Positions 53,815-61,999 of a DNA stretch of 64,000 nucleotides are shown one piece after another. Source of the DNA: Lysobacter sp. KIS68-7 (GTDB lineage: Bacteria; Pseudomonadota; Gammaproteobacteria; Xanthomonadales; Xanthomonadaceae); NCBI RefSeq assembly GCF_021284745.1, contig NZ_CP089925.1, positions 248,001-312,000 of the forward strand, in the 5' to 3' direction. The translations under genes and the position numbers were made by a program. Each line of letters opens with the position of its first letter. Position 1 is the stretch's first letter. The notes beneath the pieces were generated by a model. The model had not been told where the DNA came from. It searched no databases and saw only the letters and a program-made list of their open reading frames with translations.

Positions 53815-55295
53815 CGCAAGTCCGAGAACACCTCGATGCGTTCGACCATGTACGCGTGGAACGGATTCCAGCTCAGCCGGTTGAGGCTGTCCTGCGACAC
53901 CGCGAGCGTGTTGCGTTCGCCGCGAACCGCGATGGTGCCGAGCTGCAGCGCCCAGCGCGAAGCACGCTGGTTGCCGTAGAGCGGATCGTCGGCCGGGAAC
54001 GGGACGGCGATGTGCGACAGGGAATAGATGTCGGGCGGATAACGCAATCCCGTCGGTTGCACCTGCACTTCCGTCGCGCCCGGTGCCCGCGATCGCGCCA
54101 CGACGGTCGGATCGTCTTCCGAGGCCGCGCCCAGCACCGTCAGCGCATAGCGGCGCGTCGACACGGCGAGCGCGTCGCGCGACCACGCCGTCGCCGATTC
54201 GCGGAGGATCGGTTCCATGGCGCGCGAACGATTGACGTCGAACAACACGAGCTCGCTGCCGTTGGCGGGCAGCGCATCGAACAGCTGCGTCATCACGGCG
54301 GACGCGGTGACCGTGTCATCGACCACGGACTGGAACGCCAGGATCGGGGGCACCTTCCCCATCGCGCCATGCGCCGCCACGTCGGCGATCGCCGTTCGCA
54401 GCTCGCTCGTGACCAGGAACGACTCGCGCGCGGCGCGCACGGGGAACGAGTTGTACTTGAAGGCGTTGAACTCCGGCAGCAGGTCCAGCCACGCGGCCCT
54501 CGCGTAGCGACCGAGCAAGGCCGGCCAGGCCGCGATACCCGCGAAACGTGCCGCCGCGTTGACCTCGATCATCGGCGAGAGCAGGACGACGCGTTGCACG
54601 TCGCTGGGCTCGCCTCGGGCGATGCGCCGCATGACGTGCAGGGTCGCGAGGGCGCCGCCGTTCGAGTAGCCCACCAGGTGCACGGGCAAGCGACCGCCTG
54701 CGCGCCGCGTCGCTTCGGCCATCGCCATGTCGACGGCGGCCTCCCATTCCACGCGGCCTTCGCGTGTCAGGCCGGCGGGCACGGTGCCGTGCCCTGGCAA
54801 GCGCGGCACGAGTGCGATGAAGCCGTGGTCGCGATACACCATCGCGAGGCTGCGCATGCTGTACGGCGAATCGGTCAGGCCATGCAGCAGCACCACCACG
54901 CCGCGCGGTGCGCCTGCGGGCGCGAGTTCGAAGGAGCGATTCCAATCGCGCCCATAGGCCAGCGGCGACGCGCGTCCGCCATCGAGGTAACGATTGAGCG
55001 GCGTGCGATCCGAAGGATTCATCTTGCGCTGCAGGCCGTCGTGCACCTGCTCGAACATGCGCGATTCCGCCGCGACGTACTTCGCCCAACCGCCGCGCCG
55101 GATCGCGTCCGCATCGAGCTCGACCGGTGCGAGCGTGTGCCACGGCCGCAGCGGCGGGCCCTGCGTGGATTGCCACGCACGCAAGCCGACGATGGCGAGC
55201 AGCAGCAGGATCGCGAGGGTCGCGAGCTTGCGCGCCACGCCGCCGATGCCGCCGATCGCGCGGCGCAGCAGTGAAGGATGGCCCGGGGTCCCCAT
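53811..55295 (-). CDS. Membrane-anchored alpha/beta-hydrolase
   Basis: A 494-residue protein with one N-terminal membrane helix (about 22-42) and a hydrolase domain. The oxyanion region is VVVLLHGLTDSPYSMR, the nucleophile Ser lies in VGYSNGGALA, and an acid is likely in FQSVVDDTV; a late His is in SLSHIAVPFP. It is probably a periplasmic-face esterase or lipase. The ATG at 55295 gives the membrane anchor; in-frame extensions upstream are low quality. Confidence 0.82.
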   Translation of the reverse strand: MGTPGHPSLLRRAIGGIGGVARKLATLAILLLLAIVGLRAWQSTQGPPLRPWHTLAPVELDADAIRRGGWAKYVAAESRMFEQVHDGLQRKMNPSDRTPLNRYLDGGRASPLAYGRDWNRSFELAPAGAPRGVVVLLHGLTDSPYSMRSLAMVYRDHGFIALVPRLPGHGTVPAGLTREGRVEWEAAVDMAMAEATRRAGGRLPVHLVGYSNGGALATLHVMRRIARGEPSDVQRVVLLSPMIEVNAAARFAGIAAWPALLGRYARAAWLDLLPEFNAFKYNSFPVRAARESFLVTSELRTAIADVAAHGAMGKVPPILAFQSVVDDTVTASAVMTQLFDALPANGSELVLFDVNRSRAMEPILRESATAWSRDALAVSTRRYALTVLGAASEDDPTVVARSRAPGATEVQVQPTGLRYPPDIYSLSHIAVPFPADDPLYGNQRASRWALQLGTIAVRGERNTLAVSQDSLNRLSWNPFHAYMVERIEVFSDLR

Positions 55296-55339
55296 GGCCG
55301 GCACGATACCAAGTCCCGCTGCAGGTAGAACTGCTGTAG

Positions 55340-55349
55340 GTAGAACTAC
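55340..55349. repeat. Short palindrome GTAGAACTAC within a tandem pair
   Basis: GTAGAACTAC is the inverted pair GTAG/CTAC with AA between. It lies beside a near-copy (GTAGAACTGC) 15 nt to the left. The same 10-mer occurs at 48458-48467, also between genes. It might be an operator for divergent genes or chance. Confidence 0.3.
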
Positions 55350-55386
55350 TGAAGCCGGCGCACGAACGTGGCGGGATACTGCGCGC

Positions 55387-56565
55387 ATGGATCGAACTCT
55401 TCGGTTCGCATGCTCGCTGGCGCTCGCGCTCGCGGCGACCCCCGCGCTGGCATCGGGGGAAGGCACCCCCAGGTTCACCGCGCGCGTGGTGTTCACCAAC
55501 TTCGGCACCGCTCAACTCGCGGGCGATGGCGACACGGACGCGTGGTTCGCCGGCAAGGTCGATGCGTACCTGACGGTGCGTGGCTGGGAAGGCTTCACCC
55601 TGGACCTGCAACCCGAATACACCTACGGCCGCAATCCCAACGGCAGCGGCAACGGTGCGTTGCTGCCGGTCAACACGGCGGCCGCCTTCCCGATCAACAA
55701 CAAGGCCGACTTCGACATGGCCCTGAGCGTGAGCCAGCGCATCGACAATGCGACGCTCACGATCGGCAAGATCAACATGGTCACGCGTGCGGCCGCCACG
55801 CCCATTCTCGGCGGCGGCGGTCGTGAAGGCTTCCAGGCCCTGCAACTGGCCGCGCCGGTGTCGTTCAACACGCCACCGATGGTGCTCGGCGGTTTGCTCG
55901 TGGTGCCGACGGCGCGCGCGCAAGTGGTCATCGGCTTGTGGGATGCGCAGGACGCCACCAATCGCACCGACCTGCACGATGCGTTCCAGAACGGCGTTTC
56001 AGGATTCGCCACCGTCACCTTGCGCAAGCCATGGCGTGGACGCATGGGCTTCCACAGCTTCACGGTGGGCGGCACGACCGAGCGCAGCCTGGATCTGCGC
56101 TCCATTCCCGAACTGATCTTCCCGCCGGGCACGGGCGGTGCCACGCCCAGCCAACGCGAAGGGGGATGGCAGGTGCGTTATGCGTTCCAGCAATTCGTGC
56201 GGCAGGATCCCGCGCAACCGCTGCGCGGCTGGGGCGTGTTCGGTTACGCGAGCCTGTGGGACGGCAACCCGACACTCGGGCGCTGGTCGATGGGGCTGGG
56301 GGTGGCGGGCAATCCCTCGTTCACCGCGGCGCGCCCCGACGATCGCTTCGGCATCGGCTACTACCGGTTCGCGCCCAGTTCCACGCTCAAGCGCGGCCTG
56401 GCGCCCGTGTTCTCGGTCGGCGACGAACAAGGCCTGGAGCTGTTCTACACCTTCGCCTTCAGCGCGCACTTCCTGCTGACGGCGAACGTGCAGTTCATCG
56501 ATCCCGCGCCTGGGGGATACGCCAACGACGTGTTCGCGGGCCTGCGCACCAACATCCAGTTCTGA
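55387..56565 (+). CDS. Outer-membrane porin-like protein (OprB-like pattern)
   Basis: A 392-residue protein with a signal peptide (MDRTLRFACSLALALAATPALA) and many alternating beta strands. It has short aromatic-rich turns (GFTLDLQPEYTYGRNPNG, GWGVFGYASLWDGNPTLG) and ends in Phe (LRTNIQF), as outer-membrane barrels do. The pattern recalls carbohydrate-selective OprB porins. The exact family is uncertain. The ATG at 55387 begins the signal peptide. Confidence 0.7.
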   Translation: MDRTLRFACSLALALAATPALASGEGTPRFTARVVFTNFGTAQLAGDGDTDAWFAGKVDAYLTVRGWEGFTLDLQPEYTYGRNPNGSGNGALLPVNTAAAFPINNKADFDMALSVSQRIDNATLTIGKINMVTRAAATPILGGGGREGFQALQLAAPVSFNTPPMVLGGLLVVPTARAQVVIGLWDAQDATNRTDLHDAFQNGVSGFATVTLRKPWRGRMGFHSFTVGGTTERSLDLRSIPELIFPPGTGGATPSQREGGWQVRYAFQQFVRQDPAQPLRGWGVFGYASLWDGNPTLGRWSMGLGVAGNPSFTAARPDDRFGIGYYRFAPSSTLKRGLAPVFSVGDEQGLELFYTFAFSAHFLLTANVQFIDPAPGGYANDVFAGLRTNIQF

Positions 56566-56572
56566 GCGTGGC

Positions 56573-56935
56573 TCAGCGCCGGAACCAGCGACGCCAGACA
56601 CGGGTGAAGTAGAGGGCGACCAGGACGCCGACACCGATCGCCAACAGCAAGCCCGTCGTACGGAACCACGCGTTGCGCGCATGACGGAGGCGCTCGCCGC
56701 TGATCACCTGTTCGAGCGCCTGCGTGCAATTCGCATCGAGGGTCGCGACGCCCGCGGTGGCACTGCGCGCACGGTCGAGTTCGCGTCGCGCCTCGCGGCG
56801 CGTCACGGGCTCGGTGAGCGTCGGACATTCGGCCAACGTGCCGGTGGACCGCGCCGTCGGCCAGGACGGCATCCGATACACGCCCACCAACGCGATCAGG
56901 ATGCCGATGGCGATCCACAGCGCAGTTCGATACAT
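56573..56935 (-). CDS. Two-helix membrane protein (120 aa)
   Basis: An N-terminal helix (MYRTALWIAIGILIALVGVY), a helical soluble middle (VTRREARRELDRARSATAG, with Cys pair ECP and NCTQ) and a second helix (GLLLAIGVGVLVALYF) ending in a basic tail. The middle part would be periplasmic. No known family. It ends 7 nt after the stop of the porin-like gene, in convergent order. Confidence 0.65.
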   Translation of the reverse strand: MYRTALWIAIGILIALVGVYRMPSWPTARSTGTLAECPTLTEPVTRREARRELDRARSATAGVATLDANCTQALEQVISGERLRHARNAWFRTTGLLLAIGVGVLVALYFTRVWRRWFRR

Positions 56936-57079
56936 GGCCCGGCTCCACGCACGTCGAAGCGCGCAAGCATGTCGCGCGTGCGTGAAATCCGCGTCATCGG
57001 AACTGCTGTGTTGATCGCCGCTTTACCGACGTTGGCGTATGCAGCGGCAGTCGGTCGTCGACGATTGCCGGGAATCGAG

Positions 57080-57553
57080 ATGAAAGCACTGCTGTTCGTC
57101 CTGACGCTGGCGGGCGTGAGCGCCTGCTCCCACGGGCCCACCTTGTCGACGGAGGATCGCCTCTCGCTGTATCGCGAGCACGCCGGCGATTCGGTGAACA
57201 GCTTCCGCATGGATCGTGCACCCGGCATGCAGAACTGGACGCCTTTGGGCGACCAGGCCGTCGCCGTGTGGCAGACCGCGAATCGTGGCTTCCTGCTGGA
57301 GCTGCGCACGCGCTGCAGCGGCCTGGGATCGGCGAGCCGCATCTCCATCACCAACTCGCTCGGCGTGGTGACGACGCGACTGGATAGCGTCGTCCCGCGC
57401 ACCGCCGCCGGGAGCCAGGTGGGCATGTCGTGCCGCATCGACGTCATCCGTCCGATCGACGGCAGTGCGTTGCGCGATGCCAAGCGCGAGCTGCGCGAAG
57501 CCGAGTACATCGAGCGCAGTGCGGCGCCGCCGGAAGAAACGCCCGCGCCCTGA
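57080..57553 (+). CDS. Small lipoprotein, DUF6491-like
   Basis: A 157-residue lipoprotein with lipobox G-V-S-A-C (Cys16). Its body contains NSFRMDRAPGMQNWTPLGDQAVAVW and RGFLLELRTRCSGLGSAS, which resembles the DUF6491 pattern as I remember it. A second Cys is in MSCRIDVIRPID. Function unknown. The ATG at 57080 is preceded by a weak GAG. It converges with the next gene, 6 nt apart. Confidence 0.65.
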   Translation: MKALLFVLTLAGVSACSHGPTLSTEDRLSLYREHAGDSVNSFRMDRAPGMQNWTPLGDQAVAVWQTANRGFLLELRTRCSGLGSASRISITNSLGVVTTRLDSVVPRTAAGSQVGMSCRIDVIRPIDGSALRDAKRELREAEYIERSAAPPEETPAP

Positions 57554-57559
57554 CGGCGA

Positions 57560-58279
57560 CTATTTCCAACCGCGATCGCGGTAGATCGCGATGATCGAAT
57601 CGGCGATGCCGTCCGCGGTGCGTTGCGCGGCGCCGCGGATCGATTCCGCACCGCGTTCCTGCATGACGTTGGACGCGCCCGACACCGCCGCGTTGGTGCC
57701 CATGCCCGCAAGTCCGATCGGCAGCAGCACGCCGGGCAAGCGGCCGCCTTGCGTGTCGGCCTGCGCGCTGGCGAGCGGGCGCGGACCTGCGGCCGTGATC
57801 TGGTATGTCTCCACGAGCGTGCTCATCTGCGCCCGACCTGCGCCGAATCCCACGAGCACCCGCATCGAGCGGCTGCCGGTGTCGACCGACACGAACTCGC
57901 CGCGCACGACCACGTCGCCGACTTTCGGCACGGGTCCATACGCGACGGGATAAGCGTCGATGCCCGCGCTGCGCAGCCTGGCGACAAGTCGCTGCGCCAC
58001 CTGCTGGCCCAACTGCTTGCCGAGCGCCACGTCGTCCGCCGACTGGGCAGGCGCACTCGCATCGACGGCGCTCGCGATCTGCGTGTCCGGCGGAAGTTCG
58101 TCGCGCGTACCGACGAAGTCGTAGACGAGGATGCGCTCCGGTCGCACGACCGCCTGCGTCGTGTCGGATTGTTCGAACCGAGGCGACGGCGTCGTCGCGC
58201 AACCGGCCGTTGCGGCGAGGATCGCGCATGACAACAGGCAAGCAAGTTTGCCGCGATCGAGCACGTCCATGACCTGCAT
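57560..58279 (-). CDS. DUF4410 lipoprotein
   Basis: A 239-residue lipoprotein with lipobox A-T-A-G-C. The DUF4410 domain shows ILVYDFVGTRDELPPD, LGQQVAQRLVARLRSAGI, GDVVVRGEFVSVDTGSRSMRVLVGFGAG and a C-terminal helix. Family role unknown, but it is often found in envelope gene sets. The start is 58279 or 58270; both give the same signal peptide core. Confidence 0.8.
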   Translation of the reverse strand: MQVMDVLDRGKLACLLSCAILAATAGCATTPSPRFEQSDTTQAVVRPERILVYDFVGTRDELPPDTQIASAVDASAPAQSADDVALGKQLGQQVAQRLVARLRSAGIDAYPVAYGPVPKVGDVVVRGEFVSVDTGSRSMRVLVGFGAGRAQMSTLVETYQITAAGPRPLASAQADTQGGRLPGVLLPIGLAGMGTNAAVSGASNVMQERGAESIRGAAQRTADGIADSIIAIYRDRGWK

Positions 58280-58415
58280 GCAAAGTCGTGGAACTAAACG
58301 CCCTGCACGGTGATGCGTAAGTGAGCGCAACCCATGCATCCCCCATGCGGGTGACTTGCCCGGTCGGCTACGCAACTTGTACAGGGAAGCACGCCCAGCA
58401 AAGGAGATCGATGCA

Positions 58416-58781
58416 ATGCGCACGTTATCGAAATGCGCCTCCGCAGTCGCGTTGGTCGTCGGCTTGTGCTTCGCGGGCGTGACGCACGCGCAGCACGTCG
58501 TGGTCGACGGCAACATGTGGCTGAAGTCGTCGCAGGAAGTCCGCAAGGTGTTTCTCGTGGGCGCGGGCAACATGGTCGCGCTCGAGAAGGCCTATGCACA
58601 GAAAAAGGGCACGCCGCCACCGACCGTCGGCACGATGGCCGCGAAGGCGGTGGAGGGCATGACGCTCGACGACGTCTCCAACCGCATCACGCAGTGGTAC
58701 CAGGCGCATCCGGATCGCACCGACGTGCCCGTGATGGGTGTGTTGTGGATGGACATCATCAAGCCCGCATCGACCAAGTGA
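58416..58781 (+). CDS. Exported hypothetical protein (121 aa)
   Basis: It has a signal peptide ending near GVTHAQ and a helical domain with MWLKSSQEVRKVFLVGAGNMVALEKAYAQKKG and MTLDDVSNRITQWYQAHPDR. A good AAAGGAG lies ten bases before the ATG. No catalytic motif is visible. It is followed after 10 nt by a small Gly-rich lipoprotein. Confidence 0.7.
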   Translation: MRTLSKCASAVALVVGLCFAGVTHAQHVVVDGNMWLKSSQEVRKVFLVGAGNMVALEKAYAQKKGTPPPTVGTMAAKAVEGMTLDDVSNRITQWYQAHPDRTDVPVMGVLWMDIIKPASTK

Positions 58782-58791
58782 GGACATCGAC

Positions 58792-58962
58792 ATGAAGCGC
58801 ACATTGAGACTCTTCGCCGCGCACTGCCTGCTGCTCCTCGCTGCATGCGCCACAGTCGCCGGCACCGCCGTGGGTGCGGGCATCGGCAGCATCTCGGGCA
58901 ATGCCGGCGCAGGCGCGCTGATCGGCGGCGGCATCGGCATGATGGTCGACGTCATCGATTGA
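58792..58962 (+). CDS. Glycine-zipper lipoprotein (56 aa)
   Basis: A short lipoprotein with lipobox L-L-A-A-C and a Gly/Ala pattern (GTAVGAGIGSISGNAGAGALIGGGIGMM). This matches glycine-zipper outer-membrane or osmotically induced small lipoproteins. GAGG lies just upstream. It is probably co-transcribed with the 121-residue exported protein. Confidence 0.7.
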   Translation: MKRTLRLFAAHCLLLLAACATVAGTAVGAGIGSISGNAGAGALIGGGIGMMVDVID

Positions 58963-58971
58963 CGAGCGCGG

Positions 58972-59466
58972 CTAGAGCAGGAGCTGCCAGTACCCCACGT
59001 CGATCCATCGATCCTGCTTGAAGCCGACCTGCCTGAAGCGCGCGACGTTCTCGAAACCCAGGCGCTCGTGCAAAGCGATGCTCGCCGCGTTCGGCAGCGC
59101 GATGCCGCCGATGACGGTGTGCATCGCGCGTGCGCGAAGCGCGTCGATCAGCGCGACGTACAACGCCTTGCCGATGCCCTGCCCATGGTGTGCGGCGTCG
59201 ATGTACACGGTCGACTCGACCGCGTACCGATACGCGCAACGCCCTTTCCATTTCGAGGCGTACGCATAGCCCGCCAGGACGTCGTCCTTGAGCGCCACCA
59301 GCCAGGGCAGGTTTGCGGCCGAGGCTTCGGAGATGCGCGCCGCCATCTCCGCCTTCGAGACAGGCTCAGTCTCGAACGTGATCGTGCTATCGGCAACGTA
59401 GGGGTTGTAGATCGCAGCGACGGCGTCGGCATCGCGGGTCGTGGCAGCCCGGAGTTCGAGTGGCAT
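58972..59466 (-). CDS. GNAT acetyltransferase of the phosphinothricin/methionine-sulfoximine type
   Basis: A 164-residue Pat-family acetyltransferase: LRAATTRDADAVAAIYNPYV, FETEPVS, ESTVYIDAAHHGQGIGKALYVALI and a late NAASIALHERLGFENVARFRQVGFKQDRWIDVGYWQ. Relatives N-acetylate phosphinothricin-like or methionine-derived amines. The true substrate is unknown. It lies 9 nt downstream of the GDCCVxC gene on the same strand. Confidence 0.87.
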   Translation of the reverse strand: MPLELRAATTRDADAVAAIYNPYVADSTITFETEPVSKAEMAARISEASAANLPWLVALKDDVLAGYAYASKWKGRCAYRYAVESTVYIDAAHHGQGIGKALYVALIDALRARAMHTVIGGIALPNAASIALHERLGFENVARFRQVGFKQDRWIDVGYWQLLL

Positions 59467-59475
59467 GGGAGGCCT

Positions 59476-59688
59476 TCAGCAGGTGCAGCAGGCACGGTCC
59501 GCCTGCCTGGGCGGACACGGGACCGAACCGTACGAACAGAACACGCAACAGTCTCCTTCCCTGGGCTGGAAGATCGCGCCGCACGCGAGGCAATCGAAGA
59601 AGAACACGCAGGCGTCCTCGGGCATGGCGTGCGTGGTCGTGTGACCGCAGGCCGGGCAGGTCAGATCGCTCTGGAGTTGGATGTTCAT
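59476..59688 (-). CDS. GDCCVxC-type zinc-ribbon protein (70 aa)
   Basis: A 70-residue cysteine-rich protein with a zinc-ribbon start (LTCPACGHTTTHAMPEDAC), then FFDCLACGAIF and the diagnostic GDCCVFCSYGS with PCPP. This family includes selenoproteins in some bacteria; here all positions are Cys codons. It occurs with MerT-like and metal genes and probably buffers soft metal ions. It is 9 nt from the MerT-like gene, in the same operon. Confidence 0.85.
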   Translation of the reverse strand: MNIQLQSDLTCPACGHTTTHAMPEDACVFFFDCLACGAIFQPREGDCCVFCSYGSVPCPPRQADRACCTC

Positions 59689-59697
59689 GCATTCTCC

Positions 59698-60096
59698 TCA
59701 AGCGAACAGAAGCGGAAGGACGAAGGCAAACGCGACCCCGGTGGCCACTGCGACCAGCGCCACCCACCACAGCACCACGCTCGTCGCACGCAACCGACGG
59801 CACGCCGCTGCAGCTTTCGGGTCTGCCGGACAGGGCAGCGACCGCGCGCGCCACAGCATCACGCCGGATAGCGCGAGCATACCCGCCGCGACGCCGAAGA
59901 CGAGCGCCTTGTGCTCCGACAGCCAGATCAGTTGCGGCACCGCAGTCACCAGCCCCGCCAGCGCCGCGCCGGCGCCCAGCGCCACCATGACGGCGGGCAG
60001 GACGCAGCAGACGAGTGTTCCGGTGCTGGCGAGCAGCGTCAGCGCTGCGACGCCGACGTTGCGTTTGAGGGGTGCGTTCGCGGCGACGTCATTCAT
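59698..60096 (-). CDS. MerT-like membrane transporter
   Basis: A 132-residue protein with three hydrophobic helices. The first has a Cys-Cys pair (STGTLVCCVLPAVMVALGAG), as MerT uses to take mercury from MerP. A Cys pair (LPCPADPKAAAACRR) lies between later helices. It likely carries a soft metal ion across the inner membrane. The ATG overlaps the end of the HMA gene by 8 nt, which fits a MerT/MerP-type unit in reversed order. Confidence 0.75.
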   Translation of the reverse strand: MNDVAANAPLKRNVGVAALTLLASTGTLVCCVLPAVMVALGAGAALAGLVTAVPQLIWLSEHKALVFGVAAGMLALSGVMLWRARSLPCPADPKAAAACRRLRATSVVLWWVALVAVATGVAFAFVLPLLFA

Positions 60097-60490
60097 GCGT
60101 GCCCATCCCCGGCATGTCCTTCATGTCGTGGTTGTGCTTTGCGGGATCGGCCTTGGGCAGCGCCTTCTCGTGCGACACGCGCTCGCGGATGGTGGCGATG
60201 GATTCGTCCGTGCGGCGGATCGTGACGAGCGCGTATCCGGCATCGGTGATCGCTTTCTTCAGCGCGGCGTCGTCTATGTCCTGCCCATCCTTGAGCTCCA
60301 CCGCGACGATGCGGTGTTCGAGGCTGACGAACACCTGCTCGGTGGCCGGGAATCCCTTGAGGGTCTTCTCGATGCCCTGCGCGCAGAACGCGCAGACCAG
60401 GCCGTTGACGTCCATCTCGATCGTCTTGGCGAACGCACCGGGCGCAACAGCGAGGAGCATGGAGAACAACAGGGTCTTGAGGATTTTCAT
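60089..60490 (-). CDS. Exported heavy-metal-associated (MerP-like) protein
   Basis: A 133-residue protein with a signal peptide (MKILKTLLFSMLLAVAPGAFA) and an HMA domain whose metal loop is VNGLVCAFCAQGIEKTLKG (C-x-x-C). The C-terminal tail is rich in His and Met (KHNHDMKDMPGMG), unusual for plain MerP and suggestive of copper or similar metal. It would pass metal to the downstream MerT-like protein. Confidence 0.87.
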   Translation of the reverse strand: MKILKTLLFSMLLAVAPGAFAKTIEMDVNGLVCAFCAQGIEKTLKGFPATEQVFVSLEHRIVAVELKDGQDIDDAALKKAITDAGYALVTIRRTDESIATIRERVSHEKALPKADPAKHNHDMKDMPGMGTHE

Positions 60491-60507
60491 TGTCGGGGTC
60501 CTTCGAA

Positions 60508-61161
60508 TCAGAAATTGAACATGGCCATGGCTTGCAGCTTGCCGTCGGTCGTCGCGCCGAACTCCACCCAGGTGCCGCCCTTGAAGAAGCGAACGAGCAA
60601 GGCAGTTTCGGTGCCGTCGGAAATGCCGCCGGTGTAGCGGCGCCCCTGGACGACGAACCACGTGGCCAGTTGGTCGTAATCGTGCGCGTACGGTGCCCAA
60701 CCGAGTTGCAACGTATCGATGCGGTGGGAGAAGCGATCGCTTTCGTGCAGGTCGCTGCGGAACGACGAGTAGACACGCCGCGTTTCGTAGTCCGCCTGGA
60801 AGCCGACATTGCGCGACAACTCGGGGCCTTCGAAGTCGTTGCCGGTCGCCCGACCGAGGCCGCCCCAGACGAAGACGTTCGCCTGCGCATTCGGCATGTT
60901 CCAACGTTTCGCCAGCAGGTTGGCCCGCAGGTAAGTGATGTCGCGTCGCTTCCGGCCGTCCTCGCTGTCGAGTTCCAGCCATCCGCCGCCGAGCGAATAC
61001 CAGTAGCGTGGCGCGTAGAACATCTGCGCCTCGTACATGGTGCCGGCGCCCCACTCCAGCATCAGCGTCTTGCCTTTCGCGAACGCGATCGGCTTCGCCG
61101 CTGCCGCGAACGGCAGCAACCCGAGCAGCAACAATGCTGCCCAGCGTTTCGTCGACTCCAT
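60508..61161 (-). CDS. Outer-membrane-type beta protein of the metal cluster (217 aa)
   Basis: It has a signal peptide ending AAAAK, then alternating beta strands with many Tyr/Trp (FYAPRYWYSLGGGWLEL, ADYETRRVYSSFRSDL) and a terminal Phe (MAMFNF). This fits a small outer-membrane barrel. No named family is recognised. It lies 17 nt upstream of the HMA gene on the same strand, so it belongs to the metal operon. Confidence 0.65.
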   Translation of the reverse strand: MESTKRWAALLLLGLLPFAAAAKPIAFAKGKTLMLEWGAGTMYEAQMFYAPRYWYSLGGGWLELDSEDGRKRRDITYLRANLLAKRWNMPNAQANVFVWGGLGRATGNDFEGPELSRNVGFQADYETRRVYSSFRSDLHESDRFSHRIDTLQLGWAPYAHDYDQLATWFVVQGRRYTGGISDGTETALLVRFFKGGTWVEFGATTDGKLQAMAMFNF

Positions 61162-61233
61162 CCCAAGTCTCCATGGAAGCCGCGCACGGCGGCGTCGGGC
61201 GCGTGGATGCGCCCTCGGATCACGCGATGGGAT

Positions 61234-61590
61234 TCAGGCGATGGGAGGCCGGAGGGGCGTGTCGAGCACGCCGGAGGGCACGAACGGCACGTCCGCGATA
61301 TCGAGTCGGCCGGCGCTCGGGACGTGCGCGGTCATGCGCGGCATTTCGGGCAGGCACGCCGCGGCGCCCAGACAGACCGCGAGGCTGCAATGCGCTTTCG
61401 CGGCAGGGTCGTGCGAAGGCGCCTGCTGCATTGCGCCCATCTCGGCGCACGGCATGTCCATCGGCGCGGCGCCGGGGATGCTCGCCATCGCTTCCTTCGC
61501 CGCGGACACGGGCGCCATCACGCCAGCCAGGCCCATCGAGAGGACCAGGACCAGGTGCAAGGCGACGCGAGTGAGCTTGCGCAGCGACAT
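61234..61590 (-). CDS. Secreted Met/Cys-rich small protein (118 aa)
   Basis: A signal peptide (MSLRKLTRVALHLVLVLSMGLAGVMAPVSAA) precedes a short chain with clustered Met, His and Cys (MDMPCAEMGAMQQAPSHD, HCSLAVCLGAAACLP). This composition fits a periplasmic soft-metal binder. It is the first gene of the leftward metal set and faces arsR across 79 bp. Family not recognised. Confidence 0.65.
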   Translation of the reverse strand: MSLRKLTRVALHLVLVLSMGLAGVMAPVSAAKEAMASIPGAAPMDMPCAEMGAMQQAPSHDPAAKAHCSLAVCLGAAACLPEMPRMTAHVPSAGRLDIADVPFVPSGVLDTPLRPPIA

Positions 61591-61634
61591 GGCGTGGATT
61601 CTACGCGTGCATCTGCGGGCGTCGAGGCGGGGGC

Positions 61635-61676
61635 TTGACCATCCTCGTTATTTCCATATTCTTGGAACTATGGAAA
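61635..61676 (+). promoter_or_regulatory. arsR promoter and operator over the start codon
   Basis: TTGACC (61635-61640) and TATTCT (61657-61662), 16 nt apart, predict a start near 61669, at the ATG (61670). The palindrome TTTCCATA (61651-61658) / TATGGAAA (61669-61676) is exact, with a 10-nt spacer, and covers the -10 region and start codon. No Shine-Dalgarno is present. This implies a leaderless, autorepressed arsR mRNA. The divergent metal operon begins 79 bp to the left and may share this site. Confidence 0.7.
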
Positions 61677-61999
61677 TGCCATCCGCCCTTGCCAGCCTCT
61701 CCTCCCTCGGCCACGAATCCCGACTCCGCGCGTTCCGCCGCCTCGTCGAGGCCGGCCCCGATGGCATGCCGGTCGGCGAACTACGCGAACACCTGGACCT
61801 CCCCGCCGCGACGCTGACCGCGCACCTCAACGTGCTGCGCGGGTCCGGCCTGGTCGTCGACCAGCGCGAGGGCCGCGTGATCCGCGTGCGCGCGAACTAC
61901 GACCAGATGAACGCGCTGATCGCTTACTTGACCGAGAACTGCTGCGCAGGGACTGCGGATTGCGGCCCCGATTGCAAGCCGCGCAGGAAGCGCCGATGA
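61670..61999 (+). CDS. arsR: ArsR/SmtB family metal-sensing repressor
   Basis: A 109-residue winged-helix repressor with recognition helix in LREHLDLPAATLTAHLNVLRGSGLV and the wing VDQREGRVIRVR. A Cys pair lies in TENCCAGTADCGPDCKPRR at the C-terminus, an arsenite or similar metal site outside the classical alpha-3 position. It most likely represses the arsC-aquaporin operon and itself. Its TGA overlaps the arsC ATG. Confidence 0.92.
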   Translation: MEMPSALASLSSLGHESRLRAFRRLVEAGPDGMPVGELREHLDLPAATLTAHLNVLRGSGLVVDQREGRVIRVRANYDQMNALIAYLTENCCAGTADCGPDCKPRRKRR

